Shown: piece after piece, positions 57,147-64,000 of the stretch
How positions within the stretch are numbered: position 1 is the stretch's first letter
Layout of the letters: each line of letters starts with the position of its first letter
From: Ochrobactrum sp. Q0168
GTDB lineage: Bacteria; Pseudomonadota; Alphaproteobacteria; Rhizobiales; Rhizobiaceae
Assembly (NCBI RefSeq): GCF_016427605.1
Contig: NZ_JAELXQ010000001.1
Coordinates: 188,860 to 252,859, forward strand
Length of the DNA stretch: 64,000 nt
Reading direction: 5' to 3'
Notes under the pieces: model-generated
What the model was told of the DNA's origin: nothing
The model's database searches: none
The model's input: the letters and a program-made list of their open reading frames with translations, nothing else
Position numbers and translations under genes: made by a program

Positions 57147-57177
57147 TTTGCAAATAGCAAAATGCGAAATTGCAAAA
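57147..57177. promoter_or_regulatory. Clustered TTTGCAAA-like half-sites (putative PccR/ScfR operator)
   Basis: The segment begins with the palindrome TTTGCAAA (57147-57154). On the minus strand the whole segment reads as four TTTGC/TTCGC-type half-sites 7-8 bp apart: TTTTGCAA, TTTCGCA, TTTTGCTA and TTTGCAAA. The ScfR family (PccR, RamB) is known to bind TTTGCAAA-type motifs. The site lies between the -10 box and start codon of the regulator and upstream of pccB. Operator function is inferred. Confidence 0.6.
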
Positions 57178-58590
57178 ATGGCACCCAAAAAGCTCTATGT
57201 CGGCAGGAAGATACGCGAAATCCGCGAACAGCATAAGGCCACGCAGTCGGCTTTTGCCGAACGGCTTGGTATATCAACGAGTTATCTGAACCAGATCGAG
57301 AATAACCAGCGGCCCGTTTCGGCGGCTGTCCTGTTGGCGCTGGCCGAAAACTACCAGATCGATATCGGCGCTATCTCTCTGGGTGACGATGACCGGTTGT
57401 TATCGGCCGTTTCCGAGGCGCTGGCCGATCCCGTATTCGATAATTACAAGCCGAACCTTCAGGAACTTAAACTCATCACCCAGAACGCGCCGGGGCTGGC
57501 CCATGCGCTCATTGCGTGCCATCAGGCTTATCGGCGCAATAGCGAGCAGCTTGCCAGTCTGGACAATCAGCTGGGGCGCGCGCCGTCGATCGCCGAGCCT
57601 GCACCTTATGAGGAAGTGCGCGACTTCTTTCATTTTATCGACAATTATGTGCATGAGATTGATGTTGCAGCGGAAAAGCTTGCCGAGCAGCTGGATATTC
57701 CCGGACGGGATATCGGTGTCGCTCTGCCGCAATATATGGAAGAGCGGCATCGTGTGCGGCTGGCGAGGTCGGGTTCCGACGAGGCGGTTCTGCGCCGCTT
57801 CGATCCGGTCGCGCGGGTTCTCTATCTCAATCCTTATTCGCCTGCTTCCACGCGCCATTTCCAGATCGCGTTTCAAATCGCAGAACTGGAAATGGAAGAT
57901 CTGGTCAATGCGATTGCAAGGCGCGCTGATTTTCGCTCGGTCGAAGCGGTGGAGATTTGCAAGATCGGGCTGCGGAATTATTTCGCGGGCGCGCTGGTCA
58001 TGCCTTACCAGACTTTTCTCGCCGCGGCGAAGGAGCTGCGCCACGATCTTGAACTTTTGGCTTCGCGCTTCGGGGCCAGTCTGGAGCAGGTCGCGCACCG
58101 TCTCAGCACTTTGCAGCGCTCTGGCCAGCGCGGCATCCCTGTGTTTTTTGCGCGCATCGACCGTGCAGGCAATATCACCAAGCGGCACAGTGCCGCCAAG
58201 CTGCAATTTGCGCGCTATGGCGCTGCCTGTCCGCTCTGGAATGTGCATCAGGCATTCGAAATGCCGGGGCGGATTATCCGTCAGCTGGCCGAAACACCAG
58301 ATGGTGCACGCTATCTTTGCGTGGCGACCGAACTGACGAAGAGCGAAGGGGGGTTCAACGCGCCGCAGCGGCGCTATGCCATCGCGCTCGGCTGCGAAGT
58401 GGGCTACGCGCATGATTTCGTCTATGCGGATGGTCTCGATATCACGGCGCGGTCAGCCTTCGATCCCATCGGCGTTTCATGCCGGATTTGCGACCGTGCG
58501 GAATGCGTGCAGCGCGCCGTGCCGCCGTTGAAAAGCAGGCTGGCGGTCGATCACGACCGCCGTGGTATCCTGCCTTACCGCCTTCTATAG
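57178..58590 (+). CDS. ScfR/PccR-type short-chain acyl-CoA-responsive regulator
   Basis: A 470-aa regulator. An N-terminal XRE helix-turn-helix (about 7-62; KIREIREQHKATQSAFAERLGISTSYLNQIENNQRPVS) is followed by an ImmA/IrrE-like region and a C-terminal acyl-CoA regulator domain with CPLWNVHQAFEMPGRIIRQLAETPDG, ending in a cysteine pair region SCRICDRAEC. Family members sense acyl-CoAs and control propionate or acetate genes. Its location opposite pccBA-mcm fits a PccR. ATG 57178 is chosen; no clear Shine-Dalgarno is seen, and the HEXXH of true ImmA peptidases is not conserved. Confidence 0.88.
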   Translation: MAPKKLYVGRKIREIREQHKATQSAFAERLGISTSYLNQIENNQRPVSAAVLLALAENYQIDIGAISLGDDDRLLSAVSEALADPVFDNYKPNLQELKLITQNAPGLAHALIACHQAYRRNSEQLASLDNQLGRAPSIAEPAPYEEVRDFFHFIDNYVHEIDVAAEKLAEQLDIPGRDIGVALPQYMEERHRVRLARSGSDEAVLRRFDPVARVLYLNPYSPASTRHFQIAFQIAELEMEDLVNAIARRADFRSVEAVEICKIGLRNYFAGALVMPYQTFLAAAKELRHDLELLASRFGASLEQVAHRLSTLQRSGQRGIPVFFARIDRAGNITKRHSAAKLQFARYGAACPLWNVHQAFEMPGRIIRQLAETPDGARYLCVATELTKSEGGFNAPQRRYAIALGCEVGYAHDFVYADGLDITARSAFDPIGVSCRICDRAECVQRAVPPLKSRLAVDHDRRGILPYRLL

Positions 58591-59133
58591 TCAGAAACCG
58601 GCATGTTCCTTGAGGAAGTCGGCTTCGTCTTCCGTGGTTGCGCGACCCAGTACCTTGTTACGGTGCGGGAAGCGTCCGAACTGCTTGATGATATTGTGAT
58701 GGTCGCGGGCAAAGCCGAGCGAATATTGGTCGCCGAGCCTTTCATAAAGCTCCACGCAACGGCGCTGGTGGTCCAGATTTTCACTGTGCATGAAGGGCAG
58801 ATAGAAGAACTGACGCTCATCGGCGGAGAGCTGCCGGTCGAAATCGTGGTCCAGCGCTTGCATGGCGACATCCAGCGCCAGACCGTCGCTTTCGAAGGAG
58901 CGGGACGAGCCGCGGAACATATTGCGCGGGAACTGGTCGAACAGAATGGTCAGGGCCAGTGCGCTTTCCGGTTGCTGTTTCCAGGATTCGAGCTTGCCAT
59001 TACGTGCGTCTTCATACGCTGCTGCGAATTTCTCGCGAATCTCGTCGTCGATGGCGTCGCTTTTCGTGAACCAGTTTTCACGCATCTTTGGCGAAAACCA
59101 GAATTTGAGCACATCTTGCGGTTCAATAGTCAT
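58591..59133 (-). CDS. DUF924 family protein
   Basis: A 180-aa helical protein. LKFWFSPKMRENWFTKSDAIDDEIREKF, LALTILFDQFPRNMFRGS, FFYLPFMHSENL and RDHHNIIKQFGRFPHRN are the DUF924 signatures. The fold is TPR-like; no activity is established. Its stop directly abuts that of the ScfR-type regulator without a gap, so the two units converge. Confidence 0.9.
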   Translation of the reverse strand: MTIEPQDVLKFWFSPKMRENWFTKSDAIDDEIREKFAAAYEDARNGKLESWKQQPESALALTILFDQFPRNMFRGSSRSFESDGLALDVAMQALDHDFDRQLSADERQFFYLPFMHSENLDHQRRCVELYERLGDQYSLGFARDHHNIIKQFGRFPHRNKVLGRATTEDEADFLKEHAGF

Positions 59134-59179
59134 CTTGGGCCTCCCTTTCTGGTTTAGATTAACGCATCAGGCTCAAAAC

Positions 59180-59368
59180 CTATTGGGTTTTGGGCGGAGC
59201 CTGATCGGGCTGCGGGCAGGGCGGCTCTCCCTTGAAGTTGCGCGACATACAAGCGAATCGGTCAAAACTCTTGCCCGTATCCATGGCTGCCTTTCCCGCG
59301 CCGCCGCAGCCTGTGAGGATGATGCCGGATAACAGGGTGAGAGAGAGGAAAATACCGGGTCGTTTCAT
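59180..59368 (-). CDS. Small lipoprotein
   Basis: A 62-aa protein. MKRPGIFLSLTLLSGIILTGC is a lipoprotein signal (lipobox LTGC, Cys21). The mature part has AMDTGKSFDRFACMSRNFKGEPPCPQPDQAPP with two further cysteines, perhaps one disulphide. The start at 59368 has GGGAAAAAC upstream; the frame to 59512 is not supported. It lies 46 bp downstream of the DUF924 gene's start region on the same strand, i.e. it is transcribed toward that gene. Function unknown. Confidence 0.7.
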   Translation of the reverse strand: MKRPGIFLSLTLLSGIILTGCGGAGKAAMDTGKSFDRFACMSRNFKGEPPCPQPDQAPPKTQ

Positions 59369-59554
59369 AATGTTTTTCCCGAAATGGACAGGCGCTGGGG
59401 TTTGAACAGATAATAGGGACGGGTGGAAGGCTGGACAATAGAGCCGCGGCATTTGCCGTGCGTTCACAAAGTTCACATTCTTGCCCGATACTTGTGGTTC
59501 GGGTGAGATCATTAACCGGTCAGCAAGTTCTGCGTTCTAGGAACGATCGGTAAT

Positions 59555-59630
59555 GGCCTCGTGGCGGAATGCAACGCAGGGAGCCTGCAAACTCCCCTGT
59601 CCTTGGTTCAAACCCAGGGCGAGGCCTCCA
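59555..59630 (+). tRNA. tRNA-like sequence with GCA anticodon (atypical, possibly tRNA-Cys-like or degenerate)
   Basis: Acceptor GGCCTCG (59555-59561) pairs with CGAGGCC (59620-59626), then T and an encoded CCA. The T loop is TTCAAAC with a 6-bp stem CCTTGG/CCAGGG; alternatively an 8-bp acceptor (adding a T-G pair) and a 5-bp T stem. The anticodon stem GGGAG/CTCCC encloses an 8-nt loop CCTGCAAA containing GCA (Cys). The D loop GAATGCAA lacks the usual GG. Total 76 nt. The acceptor plus T arm thus has 13 bp, not 12. It ends one base before the queF stop on the other strand. It could be a real atypical tRNA or a decaying one. Confidence 0.5.
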
Positions 59631-60098
59631 TTATCCTCTTCCTCGATAACTTGGCACATTCTGTTCCGGGATCCACACATCCTGCGGTGCTGCACCAGTC
59701 TGGTAAAAGACATCAATCGGGATGCCGCCGCGCGGATACCAGTAACCGCCGATGCGCAGCCATTCCGGTTGCAGCAGATCGACCAGACGCTTGCCAATAG
59801 TCACGGTGCAATCTTCATGGAAAGCGCCGTGATTGCGGAATGAAAACAGGAAGAGCTTGAGCGATTTGCTTTCCACCAGCCAGTGGTCCGGCACATAGTC
59901 AATCACCAGATGGGCAAAATCCGGTTGCCCGGTCATGGGGCAGAGCGATGTGAATTCCGGCGTGGTAAAGCGCACGCAATAGCGCGTGCCATGCTGCGGA
60001 TTGGCGACTTTTTCGAGAACGGCTTCTTCTGGGGAGGTTGGCACACCAGTGGTCGAACCCAGCTGAGTCAGGCCGGAATATATTGTATTTTCTGACAT
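59631..60098 (-). CDS. queF: NADPH-dependent 7-cyano-7-deazaguanine reductase QueF
   Basis: A 155-aa type I QueF that reduces preQ0 to preQ1 in queuosine synthesis. The catalytic Cys53 is in [13 protein letters not shown] with Asp60, and the NADPH motif [21 protein letters not shown] is present. GAAAGG is 7 nt before ATG. No preQ1 riboswitch was recognised in the 5' region. Its 3' end meets the tRNA-like element. Confidence 0.97.
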   Translation of the reverse strand: MSENTIYSGLTQLGSTTGVPTSPEEAVLEKVANPQHGTRYCVRFTTPEFTSLCPMTGQPDFAHLVIDYVPDHWLVESKSLKLFLFSFRNHGAFHEDCTVTIGKRLVDLLQPEWLRIGGYWYPRGGIPIDVFYQTGAAPQDVWIPEQNVPSYRGRG

Positions 60099-60272
60099 TT
60101 AAGCGCCTTTCATCAATTTCCGGCGCAGCCAGTTTCGCGCTTATGCGCGCAGCACAAGCATGGTTGCTTGGCTTTTGTCCTTGTTTTGACCGGGTAGGCT
60201 GCGACCGGTGGCAAAATTGCCGAAGCAGCTGACTATCAGCCAGCCAGGCAGGCGTAAAGGAAAATTAGATGC

Positions 60273-60309
60273 AGGAAGGCCCGCGCGAGGGGACGGCGCG
60301 GGCCTTCCT
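60273..60309 (-). terminator. Hairpin after the YqjD-like gene
   Basis: AGGAAGGCCCGCGC (60273-60286) and GCGCGGGCCTTCCT (60296-60309) form a 14-bp GC-rich stem. It lies downstream of the YqjD-like gene on the minus strand and upstream of queF. The T-tract is weak (GCATCTAATTTTCC), so efficiency is uncertain. Confidence 0.6.
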
Positions 60310-60377
60310 TAAACCGGCTTCAATCGGCTTGCTCACAGCATATCCTGAAAACCGTTCAAGACGTTTCGAGATATACT

Positions 60378-60695
60378 CTAGCGGCGATCCGAAAGCGCGC
60401 ATCCGATGGCGACGCCGATCAGAATGCCGAGAATGCCGGCTGTACCGAACAGCGTGGTCGCCGTTCCGGGGTTTTCACGTATCGTTTCCGCCACCACTTG
60501 TCCTCGATCACGAACAGCCTGCGCCGTGTGCCGCAGCCGACCCGATACGTCATCCATGGCGTCTTCCGCACGCTCCCGGAATTCTCCGGACTGGGCGGCA
60601 AGCGAACGGGAAAGACGCTTCAGCTCGCCGCGCATATCAGCGATCTGCTTTTCCAAAGCCTGCTGGATATCGTTGGTGGTCTTGTCTTCGGCCAT
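60378..60695 (-). CDS. YqjD/ElaB-like DUF883 membrane protein
   Basis: A 105-aa protein with a long amphipathic helix or coiled coil (residues about 8-70) and one C-terminal membrane segment GTATTLFGTAGILGILIGVAIGCAL before a short basic end (SDRR). This is the DUF883 layout; E. coli YqjD anchors stationary-phase ribosomes to the inner membrane. Function here is by analogy only. Confidence 0.85.
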   Translation of the reverse strand: MAEDKTTNDIQQALEKQIADMRGELKRLSRSLAAQSGEFRERAEDAMDDVSGRLRHTAQAVRDRGQVVAETIRENPGTATTLFGTAGILGILIGVAIGCALSDRR

Positions 60696-60847
60696 TTGTC
60701 GTCTCCGTTGATTGATGCAAGGAAAACGTGCGGAAGGCCGTTCGGTTCCATTCCTTTTCAGAGCTGGGTGCAGCTTATGGTAAACGGATCATAAACCATT
60801 TTAATTTACCAATTTTGAATACAAGAACTGTCTGGAGCGGGGCCAGA

Positions 60848-61978
60848 ATGTATATCGAAAATGGTGCGCCTATCAGCCGAAGCGAGCCGGTTTCAGCACG
60901 TATCGTCAAAGCCGCGGCACTTGCGCAGTGCTGCATCGATCAGCAGGAACCGCCGCAATCCCGCGCTTTTGCCGAAGCCAGCTTGACGCTGATGCTCGAT
61001 GACCCGTCGCCCAAAGTGCGTATCGCCATGGCCGATGTTCTGTCCACCAGTGCGCATTCCCCATTGCATATCGTCACAGCGCTTGCGGCCGATCAGCCGG
61101 AAGTGGCGGGCTATATTATCGCCCGCTCGCCGCTGTTGAGCGAGGCGGACCTTATCGACCGGGTTTCCTTTGGTGCGCCGCTGATCCAGTTGCTAGTCGC
61201 CGCCCGCCCGCATGTTTCCATCGCGCTGGCCGCTGCCATTGCGGAAGTCGGCACGCTCGAATCGGTTGCCGAATTGTTGCGTAACGGCTGCGCGCGGATT
61301 GCGCCGCTGTCATTCCGCCGGATCGCGGAGCGTTGCGGAGATGAGCCACAGGTGCGTGAGGCGCTATTGGCGCATCCGCAGCTGCCTGCCGATTGCCGTC
61401 ATTTGCTGGTGGTGAAGGTTGGCGATGCTTTGAAAGAGATGCCGCTGGTCAATCGTCTTCTGGGTGAGAGCCGCGCTGCGAAGCTCGTCGGCGATGCCGC
61501 CATGCGTGCCTCCATAGATATTGCCGAAACCTGCTCGCATCAGGAACTGCCTGCCGTGGTGGAGCATTTGCGTCTACGCGGTGAGGTGACGACCAGTTTC
61601 ATCATCCGTGTTGTCGCAGGTGGTCGTATCGATTTGTTCGCGGCTCTGATGGCATCGCTGTCCGATCTTGACGAAGACCGTATTTGCTCAATCATTTCGC
61701 ATGGACGCCCGGCTGCGCTGGTGGCGCTGCTGCGTTCTGCCGGGTTGGCTGATGCCACCCATACTGCGCTGATTGCCGCCATTGAGGCATGGCGCGCGGT
61801 AGCCAGCGGGCGCAGCAAGTTCGGCCCAGTGGAAGTCTCCGCCATGATGCTTGAAACCGCCGGTAAAAGCAGACAACTGGCCGCGAATGACGATCTTTTC
61901 GCGTTGCTGCGCTCAATCCATCAAGAATTCATGCGCCAGACGGCGCGCGACAGACTGAACCTGATGTCTGTTGCCTGA
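60848..61978 (+). CDS. DUF2336 domain protein
   Basis: A 376-aa alpha-helical repeat protein, largely hydrophilic with no signal peptide. Repeated units such as SPKVRIAMADVLSTSAHSP and RSPLLSEADLIDRVS resemble HEAT repeats, as in the DUF2336 family that is restricted mainly to alphaproteobacteria. ATG 60848 is chosen because GGAGCGGGG precedes it; the frame to 60728 is open without a signal. Biochemical role unknown. Confidence 0.8.
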   Translation: MYIENGAPISRSEPVSARIVKAAALAQCCIDQQEPPQSRAFAEASLTLMLDDPSPKVRIAMADVLSTSAHSPLHIVTALAADQPEVAGYIIARSPLLSEADLIDRVSFGAPLIQLLVAARPHVSIALAAAIAEVGTLESVAELLRNGCARIAPLSFRRIAERCGDEPQVREALLAHPQLPADCRHLLVVKVGDALKEMPLVNRLLGESRAAKLVGDAAMRASIDIAETCSHQELPAVVEHLRLRGEVTTSFIIRVVAGGRIDLFAALMASLSDLDEDRICSIISHGRPAALVALLRSAGLADATHTALIAAIEAWRAVASGRSKFGPVEVSAMMLETAGKSRQLAANDDLFALLRSIHQEFMRQTARDRLNLMSVA

Positions 61979-61982
61979 TTGA

Positions 61983-62327
61983 TTATGATTTGTTGGCTGG
62001 CACGAGCCGGCTCAACAGATAGCCGGCGGCGGTTCCGCAGACAGCGCCCGCAGCCTTGAACAGGAAATCCGCGATTTCCCCGTGCCGTCCAGGCGCGAGA
62101 CGCTGCAAAAGCTCGAACAAGCCTGCGCAGCCGACTGTCAGCAACAGGACCGATAGCCAATGACGGGGATAGGCGAGCGCAAAAAGTGTGCCGACGACAA
62201 AGAATGCTCCGAAACGCTCGACATCCGCAGGCTCACCGCTGATCGGGCGCAGGTTGATCGGGCCGACCGTGACGATGAGGATGAAGACGAGGACAAGCCA
62301 GGCAACAATGCGCAACAGACGCTTCAT
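61983..62327 (-). CDS. VanZ-like membrane protein
   Basis: A 114-aa protein with four predicted membrane helices: LLRIVAWLVLVFILIVTV, an ERFGAFFVVGTLFALAYP segment, LSVLLLTVGCAGLFELLQ and FLFKAAGAVCGTAAGYLL. The pattern FELLQ...GRHGEIADFLFKAAGAVCG is typical of VanZ-like proteins. Named for a glycopeptide-resistance gene, the family has no general known function. It converges with the DUF2336 gene, 4 bp apart. Confidence 0.85.
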   Translation of the reverse strand: MKRLLRIVAWLVLVFILIVTVGPINLRPISGEPADVERFGAFFVVGTLFALAYPRHWLSVLLLTVGCAGLFELLQRLAPGRHGEIADFLFKAAGAVCGTAAGYLLSRLVPANKS

Positions 62328-62351
62328 GAAAGTTTGTCCCCTATCCGGCTC

Positions 62352-62455
62352 TAGAGCGGTTCGGGTTGAAAAGGAACCGTGGAACTACTCTATCTATTTG
62401 TTTTCACGCATTATCCGACGCAAAACCGCTACGCACTTTTGCTGGAAATGCTCTA
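62352..62455. repeat. 104-bp palindromic intergenic repeat (Bru-RS-like), copy B
   Basis: Same orientation as copy A (45402-45506). It starts TAGAGCGGTTC and ends GGAAATGCTCTA; GCAAAA/TTTTGC is kept. The left arm is less perfect (GGAACCGTGGAACTACTC). Its last three bases form the TAG stop of the adjoining minus-strand gene, as in copy A. Confidence 0.85.
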
Positions 62456-62821
62456 TTCTTCGCTGTGATCTCCCTCATCAGGCTCGTCCTGCTTGGGATC
62501 TCCGCATCGGGCATACATTCGGTCTGTAACGGATTTTTTCAGATTATTGCCGAATGGCAATTCATAATGCGCGATGACATCGACGCCCATACACCATTTA
62601 ACGTCGTGCGGCGAGAGGCCATAATTGGTTTCCAGAAAGGCCGTCACATATTGGATGCCTTCGTCACAGGTTTCTGTTTTGCAGAATTTGCCGTCATGGG
62701 CGAGCTGGCGAATCGACCCTTCGCCGATCTTGACGACGATGGGCTCGACTGCAAACGGAACCGCGCCGCCTATCGCGATGACGATGAGTCCGATCAATGT
62801 ATATTTTATCGAGCGCCGCAT
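62453..62821 (-). CDS. Hypothetical membrane-anchored protein with cysteines
   Basis: A 122-aa protein. An N-terminal helix (SIKYTLIGLIVIAIGGAVPFAV) acts as signal or anchor. The rest is exported-type, with four cysteines (KFCKTETC, WCMG, ARCGD) and an acidic tail. No family recognised. Its stop codon is inside the palindromic repeat, so the tail may have been set by the repeat's insertion. Confidence 0.6.
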   Translation of the reverse strand: MRRSIKYTLIGLIVIAIGGAVPFAVEPIVVKIGEGSIRQLAHDGKFCKTETCDEGIQYVTAFLETNYGLSPHDVKWCMGVDVIAHYELPFGNNLKKSVTDRMYARCGDPKQDEPDEGDHSEE

Positions 62822-63001
62822 AAATTGCCGTCATACTTGTTTCGTGATGTCGCTATAACGCATGATCGGCAATATCATGGCAAGCTCGTGCAGCCGTGAT
62901 AGCGCTATATTGCTGTTTTAATGTCTCTTTTCAGCGACATTCTATGCGGTATTCGTGATTTTCGGCTGTTATAAGCCCAAATTTGCGGCTCCTATAAGAG
63001 T

Positions 63002-63047
63002 GTCAATATTTTAGTATGTGACGGATTGATATTGACTTTTACGTAAA
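63002..63047. promoter_or_regulatory. Candidate promoter/operator of the MerR gene
   Basis: GTCAATAT (63002-63009) and ATATTGAC (63029-63036) form an 8-bp inverted repeat. TTGACT (63032-63037) can act as -35 and is followed at once by the perfect palindrome TTTACGTAAA (63038-63047), the place where MerR-type operators lie. The -10 is not clear. The 271-bp gap upstream holds no gene. Confidence 0.4.
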
Positions 63048-63092
63048 TGCGGTTGCACAACATTCAATCACTCAAGGTTGAGGTGTGATGCT

Positions 63093-63482
63093 GTGGTGCG
63101 CGAATATTATACGATTACGGAACTGACGCGAGAATTCGGGATATCGACCCGTACCCTGCGTTTCTATGAGGACGAAGGACTGATTGCGCCTGTGCGGCGT
63201 GGCCGGACCCGCTTGTTCCGCCCGTCGGACCGCCACCTTCTCAAGCAGATTTTGCGCGGTAAGCGCTTGGGTTTCTCCATTGCCGAAATTCACGAGATCA
63301 TCCAGATGTATCGGGAGCCGCCTGGCGAAACGGGTCAACTCAAGCTTCTGATGAAGCGTGTCGAAGAAAAACGCGATGATCTGCGCCAGAAGCGCCGCGA
63401 TATCGATGAAACGGTCAGCGAGCTGGATCAGATCGAAGAAGCTTGCATTGAGCGGCTGGCAGAGCTTGGCGTCAGCACGTAA
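63093..63482 (+). CDS. MerR-family regulator (LiuR-like)
   Basis: A 129-aa regulator. The winged HTH (about 4-75) reads YYTITELTREFGISTRTLRFYEDEGLIAP and RLFRPSDRHLLKQILRGKRLGFSIAEIHEII; a long coiled coil for dimerisation follows (LLMKRVEEKRDDLRQKRRDIDETVSELDQIEEACIERL). No metal-binding cysteines are present at the end, so it is not a CueR/ZntR type. It resembles LiuR, which controls branched-chain amino acid breakdown. GTG 63093 is chosen with GAGG 9 nt upstream. Confidence 0.85.
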   Translation: MVREYYTITELTREFGISTRTLRFYEDEGLIAPVRRGRTRLFRPSDRHLLKQILRGKRLGFSIAEIHEIIQMYREPPGETGQLKLLMKRVEEKRDDLRQKRRDIDETVSELDQIEEACIERLAELGVST

Positions 63483-63486
63483 CCCG

Positions 63487-64000
63487 TTATTCCGGTTGCG
63501 TATCGGGAACCGGCGAGCACATATTCGCAATTTCCCGCACTGTGCTGTTGTTCTGCTGATCGGCTTTACCGGTAAAGACATCGTCGAACAATTGCGCCTT
63601 GTCGAGTTCGCTTACGACGCAGCCGCAGAATTCCCTGCACAGTGCTTCGCTGCCGGTTTGTGAACAAGCCGCCACGCAAGACTGCGTAAAGGCTTCTCTC
63701 GGCGCTGGTCGGGCAGGTGGCGCGATCTGCACAAAGACATAGACCAGCGAAATGAGCACCGGCTGGTGAATGAGGTAGAAGGCGAGGCTATGCCTTCCAA
63801 TGAAGGTGAGCGGCTTTTGCAGGAAGGTGGGCTTGATGCCGCCAGCCAGCAGCGCCAGCAAGTTGTAGCGTTCGGCGATACGCGCCGCAGCGATCCCCAC
63901 TAGCACAGCACCAAACCAAGGGAACAATGGCACATAGTCGTTGGAGCGCATCGTGACAGTTGAAAGCCCGACAAAAGCCAGCGCGGGATGATTGAAGAGA
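63487..64000 (-). CDS. DUF1624-type membrane acyltransferase (N-terminal part outside window)
   Basis: The last 171 residues of a membrane protein that runs off the window end. NHPALAFVGLSTVT and NDYVPLFPWFGAVLVGIA, then LTFIGRHSLAFYLIHQPVLISLVYVFV, match the DUF1624/heparan-alpha-glucosaminide acetyltransferase-like family. The C-terminal 60 residues form a soluble tail with six or seven cysteines (CVAACS, CREFCGC, MCSP). It converges with the MerR gene 4 bp away. Confidence 0.8.
   Translation of the reverse strand, partial: LFNHPALAFVGLSTVTMRSNDYVPLFPWFGAVLVGIAAARIAERYNLLALLAGGIKPTFLQKPLTFIGRHSLAFYLIHQPVLISLVYVFVQIAPPARPAPREAFTQSCVAACSQTGSEALCREFCGCVVSELDKAQLFDDVFTGKADQQNNSTVREIANMCSPVPDTQPE

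Noticed and set aside
60099..60260. Possible preQ1 riboswitch in the queF leader
   Set aside because: The short C-rich loop and A-rich tail typical of preQ1-I aptamers were not found on the minus strand.
60269..60715. A 148-codon + strand frame overlapping the YqjD-like gene
   Set aside because: It starts in the GC-rich hairpin, lacks a start signal and conflicts with a well-supported minus-strand gene.

Overview
This window is a chromosomal segment of an alphaproteobacterium of the Brucella/Ochrobactrum group (Rhizobiales). The evidence is the gene order tuf–tRNA-Trp–secE–nusG–rplKAJL–rpoBC–rpsLG–fusA–tuf–S10/spc/alpha operons, the alphaproteobacterial lack of rpsD and rpmJ in the alpha operon, a GAAC-N7-GAAC type LexA box before recA, and roughly 105-bp palindromic intergenic repeats of the size described for Brucella. 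All assignments are from reading translated sequence and family knowledge; no database search was run.

Region 1 (1-33.9 kb) is the informational core on the + strand: a 5'-truncated tuf, tRNA-Trp, secE, nusG, L11, L1, L10, L7/L12, RNA polymerase beta and beta', a small antisense-oriented acidic protein gene, then S12, S7, EF-G, a second near-identical tuf, and an almost unbroken run from rpsJ to rplQ that includes secY, adk and rpoA. Many of its intergenic gaps hold stem-loops (UUCG- and GNRA-capped hairpins before rplJ, an L10-leader-like hairpin, a 76-bp nested palindrome before secY, hairpins before rpsK and rpoA) that probably act in attenuation, processing or ribosomal-protein feedback.

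Region 2 (34-44 kb) carries a DegP/HtrA-like periplasmic protease, the AAA+ ATPase RarA, a CPBP-family membrane protease next to an AT-rich gap, two envelope lipoproteins (a lysozyme-like transglycosylase and an OmpA-domain glycine-zipper protein), recA with its SOS box, and alaS.

Region 3 (44-51 kb) holds a divergent ArsR regulator / NIPSNAP / antibiotic-biosynthesis-monooxygenase module, a glutathione S-transferase, NADP-isocitrate dehydrogenase, a ribbon-helix-helix protein, a DJ-1/PfpI protein, trmJ-murI (overlapping) and a small protein with a C-terminal 'ETFPASDP'-type tail.

Region 4 (51-59 kb) is a propionate assimilation unit: pccB, pccA and B12-dependent methylmalonyl-CoA mutase on the minus strand, with a divergently transcribed ScfR/PccR/RamB-type regulator whose promoter and start codon flank a cluster of TTTGCAAA-like half-sites.

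Region 5 (59-64 kb) contains small or less characterised genes (DUF924, a 62-aa lipoprotein, queF, a YqjD-like ribosome-anchor, a DUF2336 protein, VanZ-like protein, a MerR regulator, a truncated membrane acyltransferase) plus an odd tRNA-like sequence with a GCA anticodon that abuts the queF stop codon. I saw no CRISPR array, rRNA, transposase or prophage genes.
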